Shown here in pieces: positions 9,115 to 18,139 of a DNA stretch of 64,000 nt; within the stretch, counting starts at the first letter, position 1, and each line of letters opens with the position of its first letter. Under the pieces are notes generated by a model. That model was given only the letters and a program-made list of their open reading frames with translations. It did no database searches and was not told the DNA's origin. The DNA is from Gemmataceae bacterium (GTDB lineage: Bacteria; Planctomycetota; Planctomycetia; Gemmatales; Gemmataceae): assembly GCA_009692005.1 (NCBI GenBank), contig SHZZ01000001.1, positions 262,171 to 326,170 of the forward strand, written 5' to 3'. The translations under genes were made by a program, and so were the position numbers.

Positions 9115-10368
9115 ATGAAATTCAAACTCCCTCCACTTGGCGAAGGGGTGTACGAGGCGGAATTGGTCCGCTGGCTTGTGGAACCGGGGCAAGCGGTTAC
9201 TCCAGGCGTCCCTTTATTGGAGGTCATGACCGACAAGGCCACAATGGAAGTGCCTTCCCCCTTTCAAGGAATAATTGAGAATATTTCCGGAAAACCCGGG
9301 GACCGTGTGCGTTTGGATCAGGAAGTTTTGGAATTCAGCCAGGTTGGAAATGAAGCCATGGAGAAACCTATGTCAGGAGCTCAAGAAGAGCCGAATTGGC
9401 AAAATCAACCCTTGCAGCCCTGTGCTTTAGAAAATGGCCGTGAAGGAAAAATCGGAGTCAAGGCCGGGCCAGCCGTGCGGTTTTTGGCGAGAAAAATTGG
9501 CGTTGAGTTAAGTGAAATTGCCGCCACCGGGCCTCAGGGCAGGGTCCTGGCCGAGGATCTCGCTCGCCATGTTCAAGCTCAAGCCCGGCCCAGGGAACCA
9601 GGTGCTAAAGCACCTTTGCCTTCCATGAACGATTTTGGCAAACCCGGCAAAAAAATTCCCTACCAGGGTATACGCCGGGCCATTGGCGAAAAAATGGAAA
9701 TGTCGATCAAGGCTTTGCCCCAATGCACCTTCGTGGAAGAATGCGAGGTCACCGATTTGGTAAAAGCCCGGGAACGGTTAAACCGCTTGTGGGAGCATGA
9801 AACCGGGCACCTGACTTTCCTTCCGTTCTTTATCAAGGCGGCGGCCATTGCCTTGCGAGATGTTCCCCTGGCAAATGCCCGGATGGAAGAGAATGGCAAC
9901 ACCATTCATTGTCTGGAAAGCTGCCATATTGGCTTTGCCGCCTCGGTTCCATCCGGCCTTGTCGTCCCGGTGGTGCTCGATGCCGACAAAAAACCATTTG
10001 TGGAAATTGCCCAAGAAGTAAATGCCTTAACTCGCGCGGCCCGTGAAAATAAGCTGACTCCCGAACAACTCCGAGATGGTACTTTTTCCATCAGTTCCAT
10101 GGGTAGCCTGGGCGGAATCATTTCCACGCCAATCATCAATTATCCTCAGTCGGCTATTTTGGGCCTGGGTAAAATTGTCCGCAAGCCGGTTTATGGAAGC
10201 ACGGGGGCGCTTCGCCCAGGGGATTTCATCTTCTTGAGTTTGACCTTTGACCACCGAGTCATGGATGGCGCCGGCGCTGCCGCGTTCAGCCGGTCGTTTG
10301 CAACCGCCCTCAATTGGCCTGAAAAAATGCTCCTCCCCATTCCTGGCCATTATCCTGAAATCCATTGA
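9115..10368 (+). CDS. dihydrolipoamide acyltransferase (E2) of the 2-oxoacid dehydrogenase complex
   Basis: The 417-aa core of the complex. It has a lipoyl domain (1-75, lipoylated lysine at about residue 41 in MTDKATMEV), a linker, and an E1/E3 peripheral subunit-binding domain (about 121-157, PAVRFLARKIGVEL and GRVLAEDL). The catalytic acyltransferase domain (about 185-417) ends with the active-site motif DHRVMDGAGA. It accepts the acyl group from E1 and transfers it to CoA. The gene starts 11 bp after E1beta, with GAGAGG nearby. No E3 (lipoamide dehydrogenase) is encoded in this window, so that subunit must come from elsewhere. Its last 19 bp overlap the convergent YjbQ gene. Confidence 0.93.
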   Translation: MKFKLPPLGEGVYEAELVRWLVEPGQAVTPGVPLLEVMTDKATMEVPSPFQGIIENISGKPGDRVRLDQEVLEFSQVGNEAMEKPMSGAQEEPNWQNQPLQPCALENGREGKIGVKAGPAVRFLARKIGVELSEIAATGPQGRVLAEDLARHVQAQARPREPGAKAPLPSMNDFGKPGKKIPYQGIRRAIGEKMEMSIKALPQCTFVEECEVTDLVKARERLNRLWEHETGHLTFLPFFIKAAAIALRDVPLANARMEENGNTIHCLESCHIGFAASVPSGLVVPVVLDADKKPFVEIAQEVNALTRAARENKLTPEQLRDGTFSISSMGSLGGIISTPIINYPQSAILGLGKIVRKPVYGSTGALRPGDFIFLSLTFDHRVMDGAGAAAFSRSFATALNWPEKMLLPIPGHYPEIH

Positions 10369-10748
10369 AGGAATACTTTCCTCTCACGCGGGCCGTCGAA
10401 CTCACAGAAAAACACTCCCTGCCATTGGCCCAAAACCAATTTTCCATTCTCCACGATGAGTTGCACTGAGTTGCCAAACAATCCAGTTTTAATGTGGGAA
10501 TCACTGTTCCCTTCATTGTGCCGGAAACGCGGTTCGTCTTTGGGAATGTTTTTCCCCAACCAATGCAGAGTATCCGTAACCACATCGGGGTCCCAGCTTT
10601 CGTTGACGGTTAGCCCAGCGGTGGTATGGGGGCAAAACACTACTCCGATACCCGTTTTTATTCCGGATACGGTCAAGGATTGTTGCACTTTTTCCGTAAT
10701 TGAGACAAACTCACATCGGACCTGGGTTTGTAGAATAATAGTATTCAT
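10350..10748 (-). CDS. YjbQ/UPF0047 family protein
   Basis: A 132-aa single-domain protein of the YjbQ (UPF0047) family, recognised from VFCPHTTAGLTVNE near the middle and from the later GNSDSHIKTGLFG and GQWQGVFFCEFDGPR stretches. Some members show weak thiamine-phosphate synthase activity, but the main cellular role is unsettled. The ATG at 10748 is preceded by GGGAGG at about 8 nt; the longer reading frame to 10817 lacks a better signal. It overlaps the E2 gene tail-to-tail by 19 bp. Confidence 0.9.
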   Translation of the reverse strand: MNTIILQTQVRCEFVSITEKVQQSLTVSGIKTGIGVVFCPHTTAGLTVNESWDPDVVTDTLHWLGKNIPKDEPRFRHNEGNSDSHIKTGLFGNSVQLIVENGKLVLGQWQGVFFCEFDGPRERKVFLQWISG

Positions 10749-10832
10749 TGAACTGGCCTCCCTTTTTATTTCCCAGCCCTGGTACCATGGTTGCCCTGGA
10801 CTGTAACCCTTGTTCATTTTACGGAGGACAGA

Positions 10833-11606
10833 ATGCGCAACAGCTTTTGTCCGGTTTTAGGAATTCGGTTTATGGGCCTATTCTTTTTTTTGTGCCTCGG
10901 GACTTGCCTGGCGCTTGAATTCCAAGAGGAAAAAAGCAACCCCAGGGAAATTATTCTCAAGGCCATTGATGCCCATGGGGGAATGAAAAAACTATCCACC
11001 CATCGGGCGGATAAAACCAAGACCAAGGGCAAAATTCAATTCGCTGGTCTGGAAGCGGAATTTGAGGGAAACCTGACCGTTCGGTTGCCCGATCAGTTGA
11101 AATCCGTTCATAAAATGATGATCAAAGGGGAAGTAGTAACCCTGGTGCAAGTTTATTCCCAGGGAAAAATCAGCCATTTGATCAATGGGCAACCCCTGAA
11201 AGTGGAAGGGCCAGTTGCCGTCCAGATTCAGGAAACCATGAGGTTGGCCCGCTTGATCCGTTTGCTGCCTCTGTTAAATGATAAGGGCCTTGAGTTGACT
11301 CGTCTTGGGGATGTAAAGGCCGGAGAAAAAACCCTGCGAGTGGTGAAGATTTCCGAGAAAGGAAAAGGTGATGTGGCCTTTTTGTTCGATTCGCAAACAG
11401 GGTTTTTGGTGAAAACGGAAATGGAAAGGGATTTTGAAGGAAAAAAGGTGTTGCAGGAGGACTATTTTTTTGACTTCAGAAACCTGGGAGGATTCATCCG
11501 CCCGGTGAAAATTCAAACTCACAGGGGCGGAAAAAAAATTCTGGATGCCGAAATGGTCGAGGTCCGCTATTTTGAAAGTTTGCCCGATACCGAATTTGCC
11601 CCTTGA
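10833..11606 (+). CDS. exported LolA-like protein of unknown function
   Basis: A 257-aa protein with a signal peptide over about 1-27 (hydrophobic FMGLFFFLCLGTCLA). The rest is a single beta-rich domain with the feel of the LolA/LolB lipoprotein-carrier fold: an IDAHGGMKKL opening, a TVRLPDQLKS strand pattern, and a terminal DFRNLGGFIRPVKI typical of this superfamily in planctomycetes. A carrier or binding role for lipid or lipoprotein in the periplasm is inference only. The ATG at 10833 follows GGAGG by 5 nt. The RluA-type gene starts 20 bp downstream, so the two are probably cotranscribed. Confidence 0.7.
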   Translation: MRNSFCPVLGIRFMGLFFFLCLGTCLALEFQEEKSNPREIILKAIDAHGGMKKLSTHRADKTKTKGKIQFAGLEAEFEGNLTVRLPDQLKSVHKMMIKGEVVTLVQVYSQGKISHLINGQPLKVEGPVAVQIQETMRLARLIRLLPLLNDKGLELTRLGDVKAGEKTLRVVKISEKGKGDVAFLFDSQTGFLVKTEMERDFEGKKVLQEDYFFDFRNLGGFIRPVKIQTHRGGKKILDAEMVEVRYFESLPDTEFAP

Positions 11607-11625
11607 GGGTAACCACCAGGAAAAA

Positions 11626-12645
11626 ATGAAACCAGGGAAATTTAAAGTCAGCCGTGCAGATGGAGGGACAACTCTTCAGAAATATTTGCAAAACTGCTTG
11701 CGCCTGGGGCCCCACGCGGTTGGGGAATTAATCAATTCCGGTTGTGTTTACTTGGATGGCAAACAGCAAAAAAACCGCGGCTCCCTTCTTAAAACAGGAA
11801 TGGGTGTTTCTCTGAAGGCCACCTCCGGAAAAACCAAAAACAACCCGGAGACCCCTGCTCCGCTAAAAGAGAAAAAATCCAAACTTTCACTGATTTACCT
11901 GGACCAAGACCTGGCCATTATCAACAAGCCGGCAGGGCTCACCACCGTGCACCATAAAGGGGAAAAAGGGGGCTTTTCCCCCCGAGACCGCAAGTTCCTT
12001 CCCCCAACCCTTCAGGACATTCTCCCAGGATTTCTGGCATCATTGAAAAAGGGAAAATTCCCTTATGTGCGCGCGGTGCACCGACTCGACAAAGAAACTT
12101 CGGGGATTATTGCTTTTGCCCTTAACCCCGAAGCCGAAGGAAACTTGGGTGTTCAAATGAGGGAGAAAAAATTTAAGCGTAAATACTTGACCCTGGTCCG
12201 TGGGGAATTGCCAGACCAGGAAATCCGTTCCCATTTGATTCGCGACCGGGGAGATGGCAGGCGGGGTAGCAACAAAAAAAATGAGGAAGGGGAATTGGCC
12301 ATTACCCTGGTTCGCACCCTGGAAAGATTCGACAAATATTCATTGGTGGAATGCGAATTGGAAACCGGGCGGACTCACCAAGTTCGCATTCACCTGGGGG
12401 AAAATGGCGCGCCCATTTGCGGCGAAAGAATTTATGACCGGCCCCTTAATGGCAAGCCATTTCTCGATGGTAGCGGCTTTAAGAGGGTTGCCTTGCACGC
12501 CATGGCGCTGGGGCTGAGTCATCCGAAATCGGGAAAGGAACTTGCCTGGGAATGTCCGTTGCCAGAGGATATGCGTTTGTTTTTAGAGCAACTGCTCAGG
12601 GAAAAAAATAACCCCGGGAGTAATCCCGGGGTTTTACTTGATTAA
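11626..12645 (+). CDS. RluA-family pseudouridine synthase
   Basis: A 339-aa RNA pseudouridine synthase. An S4-like RNA-binding region lies at the N-terminus (about 1-65; LRLGPHAVGELINSG, VYLDGK). The catalytic domain follows, with the RluA-type motif HRLDKETSG, whose aspartate is the catalytic residue, and later GRTHQVRIHL. It isomerises uridine in rRNA or tRNA; the exact target cannot be read from the sequence. The ATG at 11626 follows CAGGAAAAA. Its last dozen codons are spelled by a terminator hairpin shared with the convergent DUF6263 gene. Confidence 0.9.
   Translation: MKPGKFKVSRADGGTTLQKYLQNCLRLGPHAVGELINSGCVYLDGKQQKNRGSLLKTGMGVSLKATSGKTKNNPETPAPLKEKKSKLSLIYLDQDLAIINKPAGLTTVHHKGEKGGFSPRDRKFLPPTLQDILPGFLASLKKGKFPYVRAVHRLDKETSGIIAFALNPEAEGNLGVQMREKKFKRKYLTLVRGELPDQEIRSHLIRDRGDGRRGSNKKNEEGELAITLVRTLERFDKYSLVECELETGRTHQVRIHLGENGAPICGERIYDRPLNGKPFLDGSGFKRVALHAMALGLSHPKSGKELAWECPLPEDMRLFLEQLLREKNNPGSNPGVLLD
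12610..12635. terminator. bidirectional intrinsic terminator inside the 3' end of the pseudouridine synthase gene
   Basis: A perfect 10-bp stem (AACCCCGGGA with TCCCGGGGTT) and a GTAA loop. On the plus strand it is followed by TTTTACTT; on the minus strand by TATTTTTTT. It lies within the coding sequence of the upstream gene and 20 bp beyond the stop of the convergent DUF6263 gene, so it can serve both. Confidence 0.8.
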
Positions 12646-12654
12646 GCCATTTCT

Positions 12655-13620
12655 TTACTTGGGCTTAGCCGGGATGGGGTTTGTATCGCTCGTTTCAACC
12701 CCGGTCTCTTGGCTTTGTTCCAATTCAACCTTGGTCTTTTGACCGCCAATGTCGATGGTCAAATCCCCGGCCAGTTTCAAGCTCATGCTTGAGCGGTCGA
12801 TCCTACCCTTGACCGGATCGAAAAGGATCAATCCCTGCGAAGAACTGGTTTTCAGATTGGCGCTTTCAATTTTGAAAGGAAGGCCGCCAACATTGCTGTC
12901 AACCGGCTTGGTGTAATTGAGTTCCGATTTGACGGAAATCTTGTCCATCTTCTTTTCATCGGCGCCATCGTAAGTGTAGGTGTAAGTGTTGTCGTACTTT
13001 CCAATGGGGCCCATGTCCAAGGAGGTAGATCGTTTCCAGGTGCCTTTGTCCTTATCCCCTTTGATTGCCTCGGTATTGGGAATAGCGCCAAAAGTGGGCT
13101 CGGCCATTTCAATCATGGCTTTTTCATTCAACACCTTGTCAAGAAGGGGTTGCATTTGCGGGTTGGAATTGACCAGCTTCTTGACGAACTCTTCGCGTCC
13201 GCCGATCTTGACGACCTTCATGTCCTTGGTGTTCAAGGTGATGGTGAATTCAGTCCCGATCAGTGCTTTGAAAAAATCGGACAAGGGGCTGGTGGAAGCC
13301 GATTCCTTGGTGGAATCGTATTGCACCTTTGTGCCGCCGATGTCAATGTTCAAAATAACGCCTTCGATCTTTTGCTTTAATTCCCAGTTGTCGCCATCCT
13401 GTTTCATCGGGGTCCAGCTAAAGAAAAAAGTTTGGTTTTGCTCCTGATTGATGTCCTGGCCCATGACCTTCATTTTTTGCGTGGTTTTGGTGACCATCTT
13501 TTGATAAAAGACTTTGTCCTTTTCAAACTTCCACTTGATGGTGGATTTTTCCTGGGCGCTAAGCGCCGGCACCATCAGCACGAGGAAAAAGAAACCTGCC
13601 AGCAAACGAAAACGGGACAT
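12655..13620 (-). CDS. exported DUF6263 family protein
   Basis: A 321-aa protein with a clear signal peptide (about 1-23, LLAGFFFLVLMVPALSA). The mature part is one beta-rich domain, starting with a WKFEKDKVFYQKMVT stretch that I recognise as DUF6263, a family common in planctomycetes with no known activity. It is rich in lysine and glutamine and ends in ETSDTNPIPAKPK. I chose the ATG at 13620 because GGAGGG precedes it by 7 nt and the signal peptide starts there. The reading frame stays open for another ~130 codons upstream, but that part looks non-coding. It is transcribed divergently from the NagB-like gene. Confidence 0.75.
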   Translation of the reverse strand: MSRFRLLAGFFFLVLMVPALSAQEKSTIKWKFEKDKVFYQKMVTKTTQKMKVMGQDINQEQNQTFFFSWTPMKQDGDNWELKQKIEGVILNIDIGGTKVQYDSTKESASTSPLSDFFKALIGTEFTITLNTKDMKVVKIGGREEFVKKLVNSNPQMQPLLDKVLNEKAMIEMAEPTFGAIPNTEAIKGDKDKGTWKRSTSLDMGPIGKYDNTYTYTYDGADEKKMDKISVKSELNYTKPVDSNVGGLPFKIESANLKTSSSQGLILFDPVKGRIDRSSMSLKLAGDLTIDIGGQKTKVELEQSQETGVETSDTNPIPAKPK

Positions 13621-13787
13621 CACCAACCCTCCAATTTGTAATTTTAACCCCGGTAAATATTCGCCCGGAGAGCATGGATACATTATCCTGTCTGGCTGTG
13701 GATTAGGATATAAGAAAAACCAAGGAATTTGAATAGTTTGATACAGAACTTCCTCATTTAAGGGGTATTCAAAAAGAAAGGACGCAA

Positions 13788-14738
13788 ATGGACCTCCTGA
13801 CCACATTGAAAGGTTCCCTGATGGAGGGATTCCTTCCCCAAGGCTGGGACCTGGGGAAAATCGATCAAATAGCGGAAATTTTCGGGCCAAATTTACGCCA
13901 ATCCCAGGCCTGGTGGCACCGAGATTTTGCCCCGATACCGTGCAGGGATGTGGCGGACTTTGATGTTTGTATGGGCCATGAAATTGCCCGCGAAATCGTT
14001 CTGGCAAGGGATGAAAAAAAAGAGCTGATCCTGATTCTTCCCGTTGGGCCCATGGGAATGTATCGCTGGGCTGTCTATTTTCTAAATCAATGGAAGGTGT
14101 CTTGCCATCATGTCCATGGCTTTAACATGGATGAATGGTCGGATTCTCAGGGAAATACTCTACCTTCCAACAATCCTGGGGCGTTCCAGTACGCGATGGA
14201 GCAGGCATTTTACGGCCCCTTGGGAAGCAACACGGTGCCTGTGAAAAACCGGCATTTTGCCTTGAAGGAGGAACTGCCCGATTATGCGGAGCAGATCAAC
14301 GGGCTGAAGTCGAAGGGGGGCAAGTTAGTTACCGTGTTTGGCATTGGTCGTGTTTGCCATATTGCCTTCTGGGAACCTCATTTTGCAGCGGATTTTTCTT
14401 CAACCGAAGAGTGGAAAAAACAAACACACCGGATTGGCGCCAAACTGCACCCGCTAACCATCGAACAAAATGCTCTAACCAGTTTCAAAAGCCGGACCAC
14501 CTTGGTCCCTGCCTTTGCCAACACCATTGGCCCAGGGTTGTTCTTAAAATCGGATTCCATCATTGGTGGCGCTGACGGTATTTTTTCCCGCGGTATGCAA
14601 TGGCAAGGGCTATCGCTTCGCATGTCGCTGCACCATGAACCCACTCCCTGGATTCCTAGTTCCTTCATGCCAACCATGGCGGGAAAATTGTTCTACCTGG
14701 AAGAACTTGGTTCCAGCCTTGTGGCGGAATGCAATTGA
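13788..14738 (+). CDS. NagB-like glucosamine-6-phosphate isomerase/deaminase homologue with altered active site
   Basis: A 316-aa protein of the sugar-phosphate isomerase fold that includes NagB. Positions comparable to NagB are the region around FNMDEW (general-base Asp retained) and the later [13 protein letters not shown]. The second stretch in true NagB reads GxGxDGHIAFNEP: here the catalytic Asp is Val and the Asn is Trp, while the His and Glu remain. It is also about 50 residues longer than NagB. It is therefore probably a distinct subfamily rather than a standard deaminase. The ATG at 13788 follows GAAAGGACG. It is convergent with selA, 7 bp apart. Confidence 0.75.
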   Translation: MDLLTTLKGSLMEGFLPQGWDLGKIDQIAEIFGPNLRQSQAWWHRDFAPIPCRDVADFDVCMGHEIAREIVLARDEKKELILILPVGPMGMYRWAVYFLNQWKVSCHHVHGFNMDEWSDSQGNTLPSNNPGAFQYAMEQAFYGPLGSNTVPVKNRHFALKEELPDYAEQINGLKSKGGKLVTVFGIGRVCHIAFWEPHFAADFSSTEEWKKQTHRIGAKLHPLTIEQNALTSFKSRTTLVPAFANTIGPGLFLKSDSIIGGADGIFSRGMQWQGLSLRMSLHHEPTPWIPSSFMPTMAGKLFYLEELGSSLVAECN

Positions 14739-14745
14739 TCCGGAA

Positions 14746-16152
14746 TTAATCCAAGGCCACCTGAGCGCCCAGGGCAGACTGCATTCCTGAAAGCACCTGG
14801 GGGATTTCTTCCGGTTGAATGGTGCGCAGGTCGAGCAGGAGTTTGTTGTCCTGAACCCGTGCGAAAATGGCCGGGTTCTGTGTTCGCAAGGCTTGGGCCA
14901 AAGGGCCGGAATCCCCGGAACTTTCAATTTCCACCACCCAGGCAGGCATTTCCTGGTCAGGCAGTGAGCCACCGCCAGCGAAACCTTTTTCTTCAATGGC
15001 CCGAACTTTGCCAATCCCGGGAATATTCTGCAATTGCGATTGCAAATATCTGGCCCTTTTTTCCAGTTGTTCAAGTGGCATGGTCAGCATGCGCAGGGTA
15101 GGAATTTTCTCCTTGGCCGCCTCGGGGTTCAGATGCAATCGTAGGGTTTGTTCCAACGCCGCCAGGGTCATCTTGTCCAGGCGAAAGGCCCGCATGAGGG
15201 GGTCCTTTTCAATTTTCTGTAGCAGTTCTTTTTTGCCAGCGATGATCCCCGCTTGGGGTCCGCCAAGCAATTTGTCGCCGCTGAACAATGTCAGGTCCGC
15301 GCCAAGTTGAATGCTTTCTTTTGGATTAGGCTCTTCCTCGAAGCCAAGGGACCCGAGGGGAAAAACCGCGCCGCTGCCCACATCGTCGATTACAGGAATG
15401 CCGGTTCTTTTTCCAAGGGCAACCAGGTCTGCAAGTGGAACTGAGTGGGAAAATCCCGAAATACGGTAATTGCTGGGATGGACGCGCAAAATGGCAGCGG
15501 TATTTGGGGTGATGGCTTTTTCGTAATCTGCAAGCTTGGTGATGTTGGTGGTACCCACTTCTTTCAAAGTGGCCCCACTGACCCCCATGATTTCCGGCAG
15601 GCGAAAACTTCCGCCAATTTCGATCAATTGCCCGCGGGAAACAATAACTTCCTTTCCATAAGCCAAGGCCCGCAAAACCAGAATGGTAGCCGCCGCGCAA
15701 TTATTGACCGCAGTAGCGGCCTCCGCGCCAAGCAATTGGCAGGCCCAGTTGCGAATGGCATCTTGGCGGGAAGACCTCTTCCCGGTTTCCAGGTTGACTT
15801 CCAGGTTTAAATACCCGCGGGCGGCCTCATAAGCGGCTCGGGCAGCTTCCTCAGCCATGGGGGCTCGGCCCAGGTTGGTATGCAGCACAATTCCGGTAGC
15901 GTTGATGACTTTCCTGAGATTGTCGCGAAATGTAGTGGCCATTTTTGCCGCCACCGTGCCGGCAATTTGTTCCGCCGAGGGTAAATGGCCCTCCTGATTG
16001 CCGTTGGCATACCCGTCTCGGATTACTTCAAGCACTTTGCGGATTTCCTCGGAAACCGTTTTGTTCCCATGTTTTTGCGTCAGTTCCCGCAGGGCCGCCA
16101 AATTCAAAATGGTGTGCACCGCTGGCAGGTCGCGTAGATTTTGTTTTTGCAT
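14746..16152 (-). CDS. selA: L-seryl-tRNA(Sec) selenium transferase
   Basis: A 468-aa PLP enzyme that converts seryl-tRNA(Sec) to selenocysteinyl-tRNA(Sec) using selenophosphate. The length and order of motifs match bacterial SelA: VINATGIVLHTNLGRAP near 80-100, NNCAAATIL near 150, and the PLP-binding lysine in LFSGDKLLGGPQ at about residue 294. The ATG at 16152 gives the usual SelA start (QNLRDLPAV). The 24-codon extension upstream would overlap the end of selB and is rejected. It lies 40 bp downstream of selB in the same direction, so a selB-selA operon is likely. Confidence 0.94.
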   Translation of the reverse strand: MQKQNLRDLPAVHTILNLAALRELTQKHGNKTVSEEIRKVLEVIRDGYANGNQEGHLPSAEQIAGTVAAKMATTFRDNLRKVINATGIVLHTNLGRAPMAEEAARAAYEAARGYLNLEVNLETGKRSSRQDAIRNWACQLLGAEAATAVNNCAAATILVLRALAYGKEVIVSRGQLIEIGGSFRLPEIMGVSGATLKEVGTTNITKLADYEKAITPNTAAILRVHPSNYRISGFSHSVPLADLVALGKRTGIPVIDDVGSGAVFPLGSLGFEEEPNPKESIQLGADLTLFSGDKLLGGPQAGIIAGKKELLQKIEKDPLMRAFRLDKMTLAALEQTLRLHLNPEAAKEKIPTLRMLTMPLEQLEKRARYLQSQLQNIPGIGKVRAIEEKGFAGGGSLPDQEMPAWVVEIESSGDSGPLAQALRTQNPAIFARVQDNKLLLDLRTIQPEEIPQVLSGMQSALGAQVALD

Positions 16153-16192
16153 GGAGATTGTTTTCCAAGTTGAAAAGACTCGACTGTGAAAA

Positions 16193-18106
16193 TCAGGAAT
16201 GCAGGAACCGCAAATCCCCTTCACGACGGGTCACTTCGGTTTTGTCAAGGTATTCGCAAAAAGGCACTGCGTATTTCCGCGTAGTTTTCAGCAAATCGCG
16301 CAGCTCCGCAACCGTCATGCCCTTTCCCCCTGCCAGTGATCCCCTCACGGTTTTCCTCATTTCTGCTTCCACATCGTAGTCGAGGTATAATCCATCTTGA
16401 ACCAGAATCAGTTTTCCTTCAAGGACACAAATATCAAAAAGTTCCTTAATTTGTGCTACCTGGCCTCCCGCTTGGGCGGTGAACTCGTCCATCGCCGGTG
16501 GCGTAAAACGCCCTTCCCTGTGCGCCAGGTGGATTTTTTCCAGCAGCTTTCTTTGATTGTTGGTCAATTTGGGTTTAAAGGAGGCCAGGCCAATGCGGCG
16601 CTGGTCCCCGGTCAGGGATTTTCTCTTTAGCATGGCTTCCACAGTTTCCTGGACCAGGCCGTCATCCTCGACGAAATCCAGTTGAGAAATTACTTTTCCC
16701 CGTTCATGCGTGGACAATAAAGGATTGGCCGCGTGAAAAGCTGTCAGCCCTTTGGTGATTTTTTCCTCCAGCGCGGCCAGCAATTCCGAATCGAGGATTT
16801 TTGCCTTACTCGAGCCTTTGAAAACCTCCGCTAACTCACCCTTTTGAATCATTTGCGGGATAATTTTTTCCAGTTCACCTGCTTCCAGGCCGGTTACTTG
16901 AGGCATGTTGGTAGCTTTCAGCCCCTCGTAGCCAGAAAACCAGGCAGCGGTTTTGACCCTGAATTCCGGCTCCTGGCGCGAAAGATTGTTGAGCATTTCC
17001 AAGGAGTGGGTATGCCGACGGCGGATTTTCCTTGCCACCGGTTGAACCACATGCCCGCCGCCCAGGGTGACAGTGGCGGAGGAATTCCGCAAGACAAAAG
17101 GCTGATGCCAGGTCGCGGTCGCGGGGCTTTCCAAGAATAGTTGTGCCATTCCCCACTGCCCAGGAGCCAAGGCATCATTTTCTAAAAGCGAAATGGTGCC
17201 TGCAATTTCCGATGTCCCCAAATGCAGGCGGATGGGCAAGCGGTGCTTAATGGGCTTTTTTAGTTCTTTGGAACAGTGGAGGCGAACCGAAATTACCCGC
17301 GAGGGGATGATATACCCCGGTTCCACCAATTCCTGCCCCCGCCTGATTTCATGGTGGTCGATTCCCGCCAAATTCACCGCGCAGCGCTGCCCCTTGGCGC
17401 ATTCCTTGACCCCCGCATCGTGGGATTGAATCGAACGGACCCGAAGTATTTTTCCCTCGGGAAGAAGTTCAACCTCCTGGCCTTCTTGAATTTGTCCGGA
17501 ATAGACCGTGCCGGTGGCCACGGCGCCGAATCCTTGAACCACGAAAGATCGGTCGATAGGCATGCGGAAATGCGCCTTTTCTTCCCTGGACTCGATCAGG
17601 GCGCCAATTTCTCCCAGCCTGGTTTTTATTTCCTCGATCCCCATTTTTTGGGGAACCGAAGTTTTGACAATAGGCGCCCCTTCCAAAAAAGTCCCCGCCA
17701 CCAGTTCCTGGATTTCCAATTCCACCAGTTCGAGCGTTTCTTTGTCGGCCAGGTCGCTTTTGGTCAGAGCGATCAAGCCGTGACGGATTCCAAGTAGTTT
17801 CAGGATTTCCAAATGCTCGCGGGTTTGCGGCATGACAGAGTCGTCAGAGGCAATCACCAACATTGCCAGGTCAAAACCGGTGGCGCCGGCCAGCATGTTT
17901 TTGACAAACCGCTCATGCCCAGGAACATCTACAATGCCAATGCGCATTCCGTTTAAATTTAAATGGGCAAACCCCAGGTCGATGGTAATTCCCCGGGCTT
18001 TTTCCTCGGGCAACCGGTCGCAATCGATCCCGGTCAAGGCCTTGACCAAGCTGGTTTTGCCATGGTCAATATGCCCGGCCGTTCCAAGGATTAGATCTTT
18101 AACCAT
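16193..18106 (-). CDS. selB: selenocysteine-specific translation elongation factor
   Basis: A 637-aa EF-Tu-like GTPase that brings selenocysteinyl-tRNA to UGA codons followed by a SECIS element. The G domain has [13 protein letters not shown] (P-loop), DVPGHE (G3) and TKSD (G4); domains 2 and 3 follow. Four winged-helix repeats at the C-terminus, which bind SECIS RNA, fill the last ~270 residues. No good Shine-Dalgarno is visible. It starts 33 bp after the large heme protein on the same strand. Neither the tRNA-Sec gene nor selD is visible in this window. Confidence 0.94.
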   Translation of the reverse strand: MVKDLILGTAGHIDHGKTSLVKALTGIDCDRLPEEKARGITIDLGFAHLNLNGMRIGIVDVPGHERFVKNMLAGATGFDLAMLVIASDDSVMPQTREHLEILKLLGIRHGLIALTKSDLADKETLELVELEIQELVAGTFLEGAPIVKTSVPQKMGIEEIKTRLGEIGALIESREEKAHFRMPIDRSFVVQGFGAVATGTVYSGQIQEGQEVELLPEGKILRVRSIQSHDAGVKECAKGQRCAVNLAGIDHHEIRRGQELVEPGYIIPSRVISVRLHCSKELKKPIKHRLPIRLHLGTSEIAGTISLLENDALAPGQWGMAQLFLESPATATWHQPFVLRNSSATVTLGGGHVVQPVARKIRRRHTHSLEMLNNLSRQEPEFRVKTAAWFSGYEGLKATNMPQVTGLEAGELEKIIPQMIQKGELAEVFKGSSKAKILDSELLAALEEKITKGLTAFHAANPLLSTHERGKVISQLDFVEDDGLVQETVEAMLKRKSLTGDQRRIGLASFKPKLTNNQRKLLEKIHLAHREGRFTPPAMDEFTAQAGGQVAQIKELFDICVLEGKLILVQDGLYLDYDVEAEMRKTVRGSLAGGKGMTVAELRDLLKTTRKYAVPFCEYLDKTEVTRREGDLRFLHS

Positions 18107-18139
18107 GGTTGAATTTCAGGTCTCGGAGGCTAATCAATT

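Noticed and set aside
12655-14007. Reading frame of 450 aa for the DUF6263 gene, extending upstream of 13620.
   Set aside because: The upstream ~130 codons lack a plausible protein pattern and a ribosome binding site. The signal peptide and GGAGGG both place the start at 13620.
16153-16192. tRNA-Sec gene in the gap between selB and selA.
   Set aside because: The 40-bp gap is too short for a tRNA-Sec and shows no cloverleaf. None was recognised in the other intergenic regions I read.
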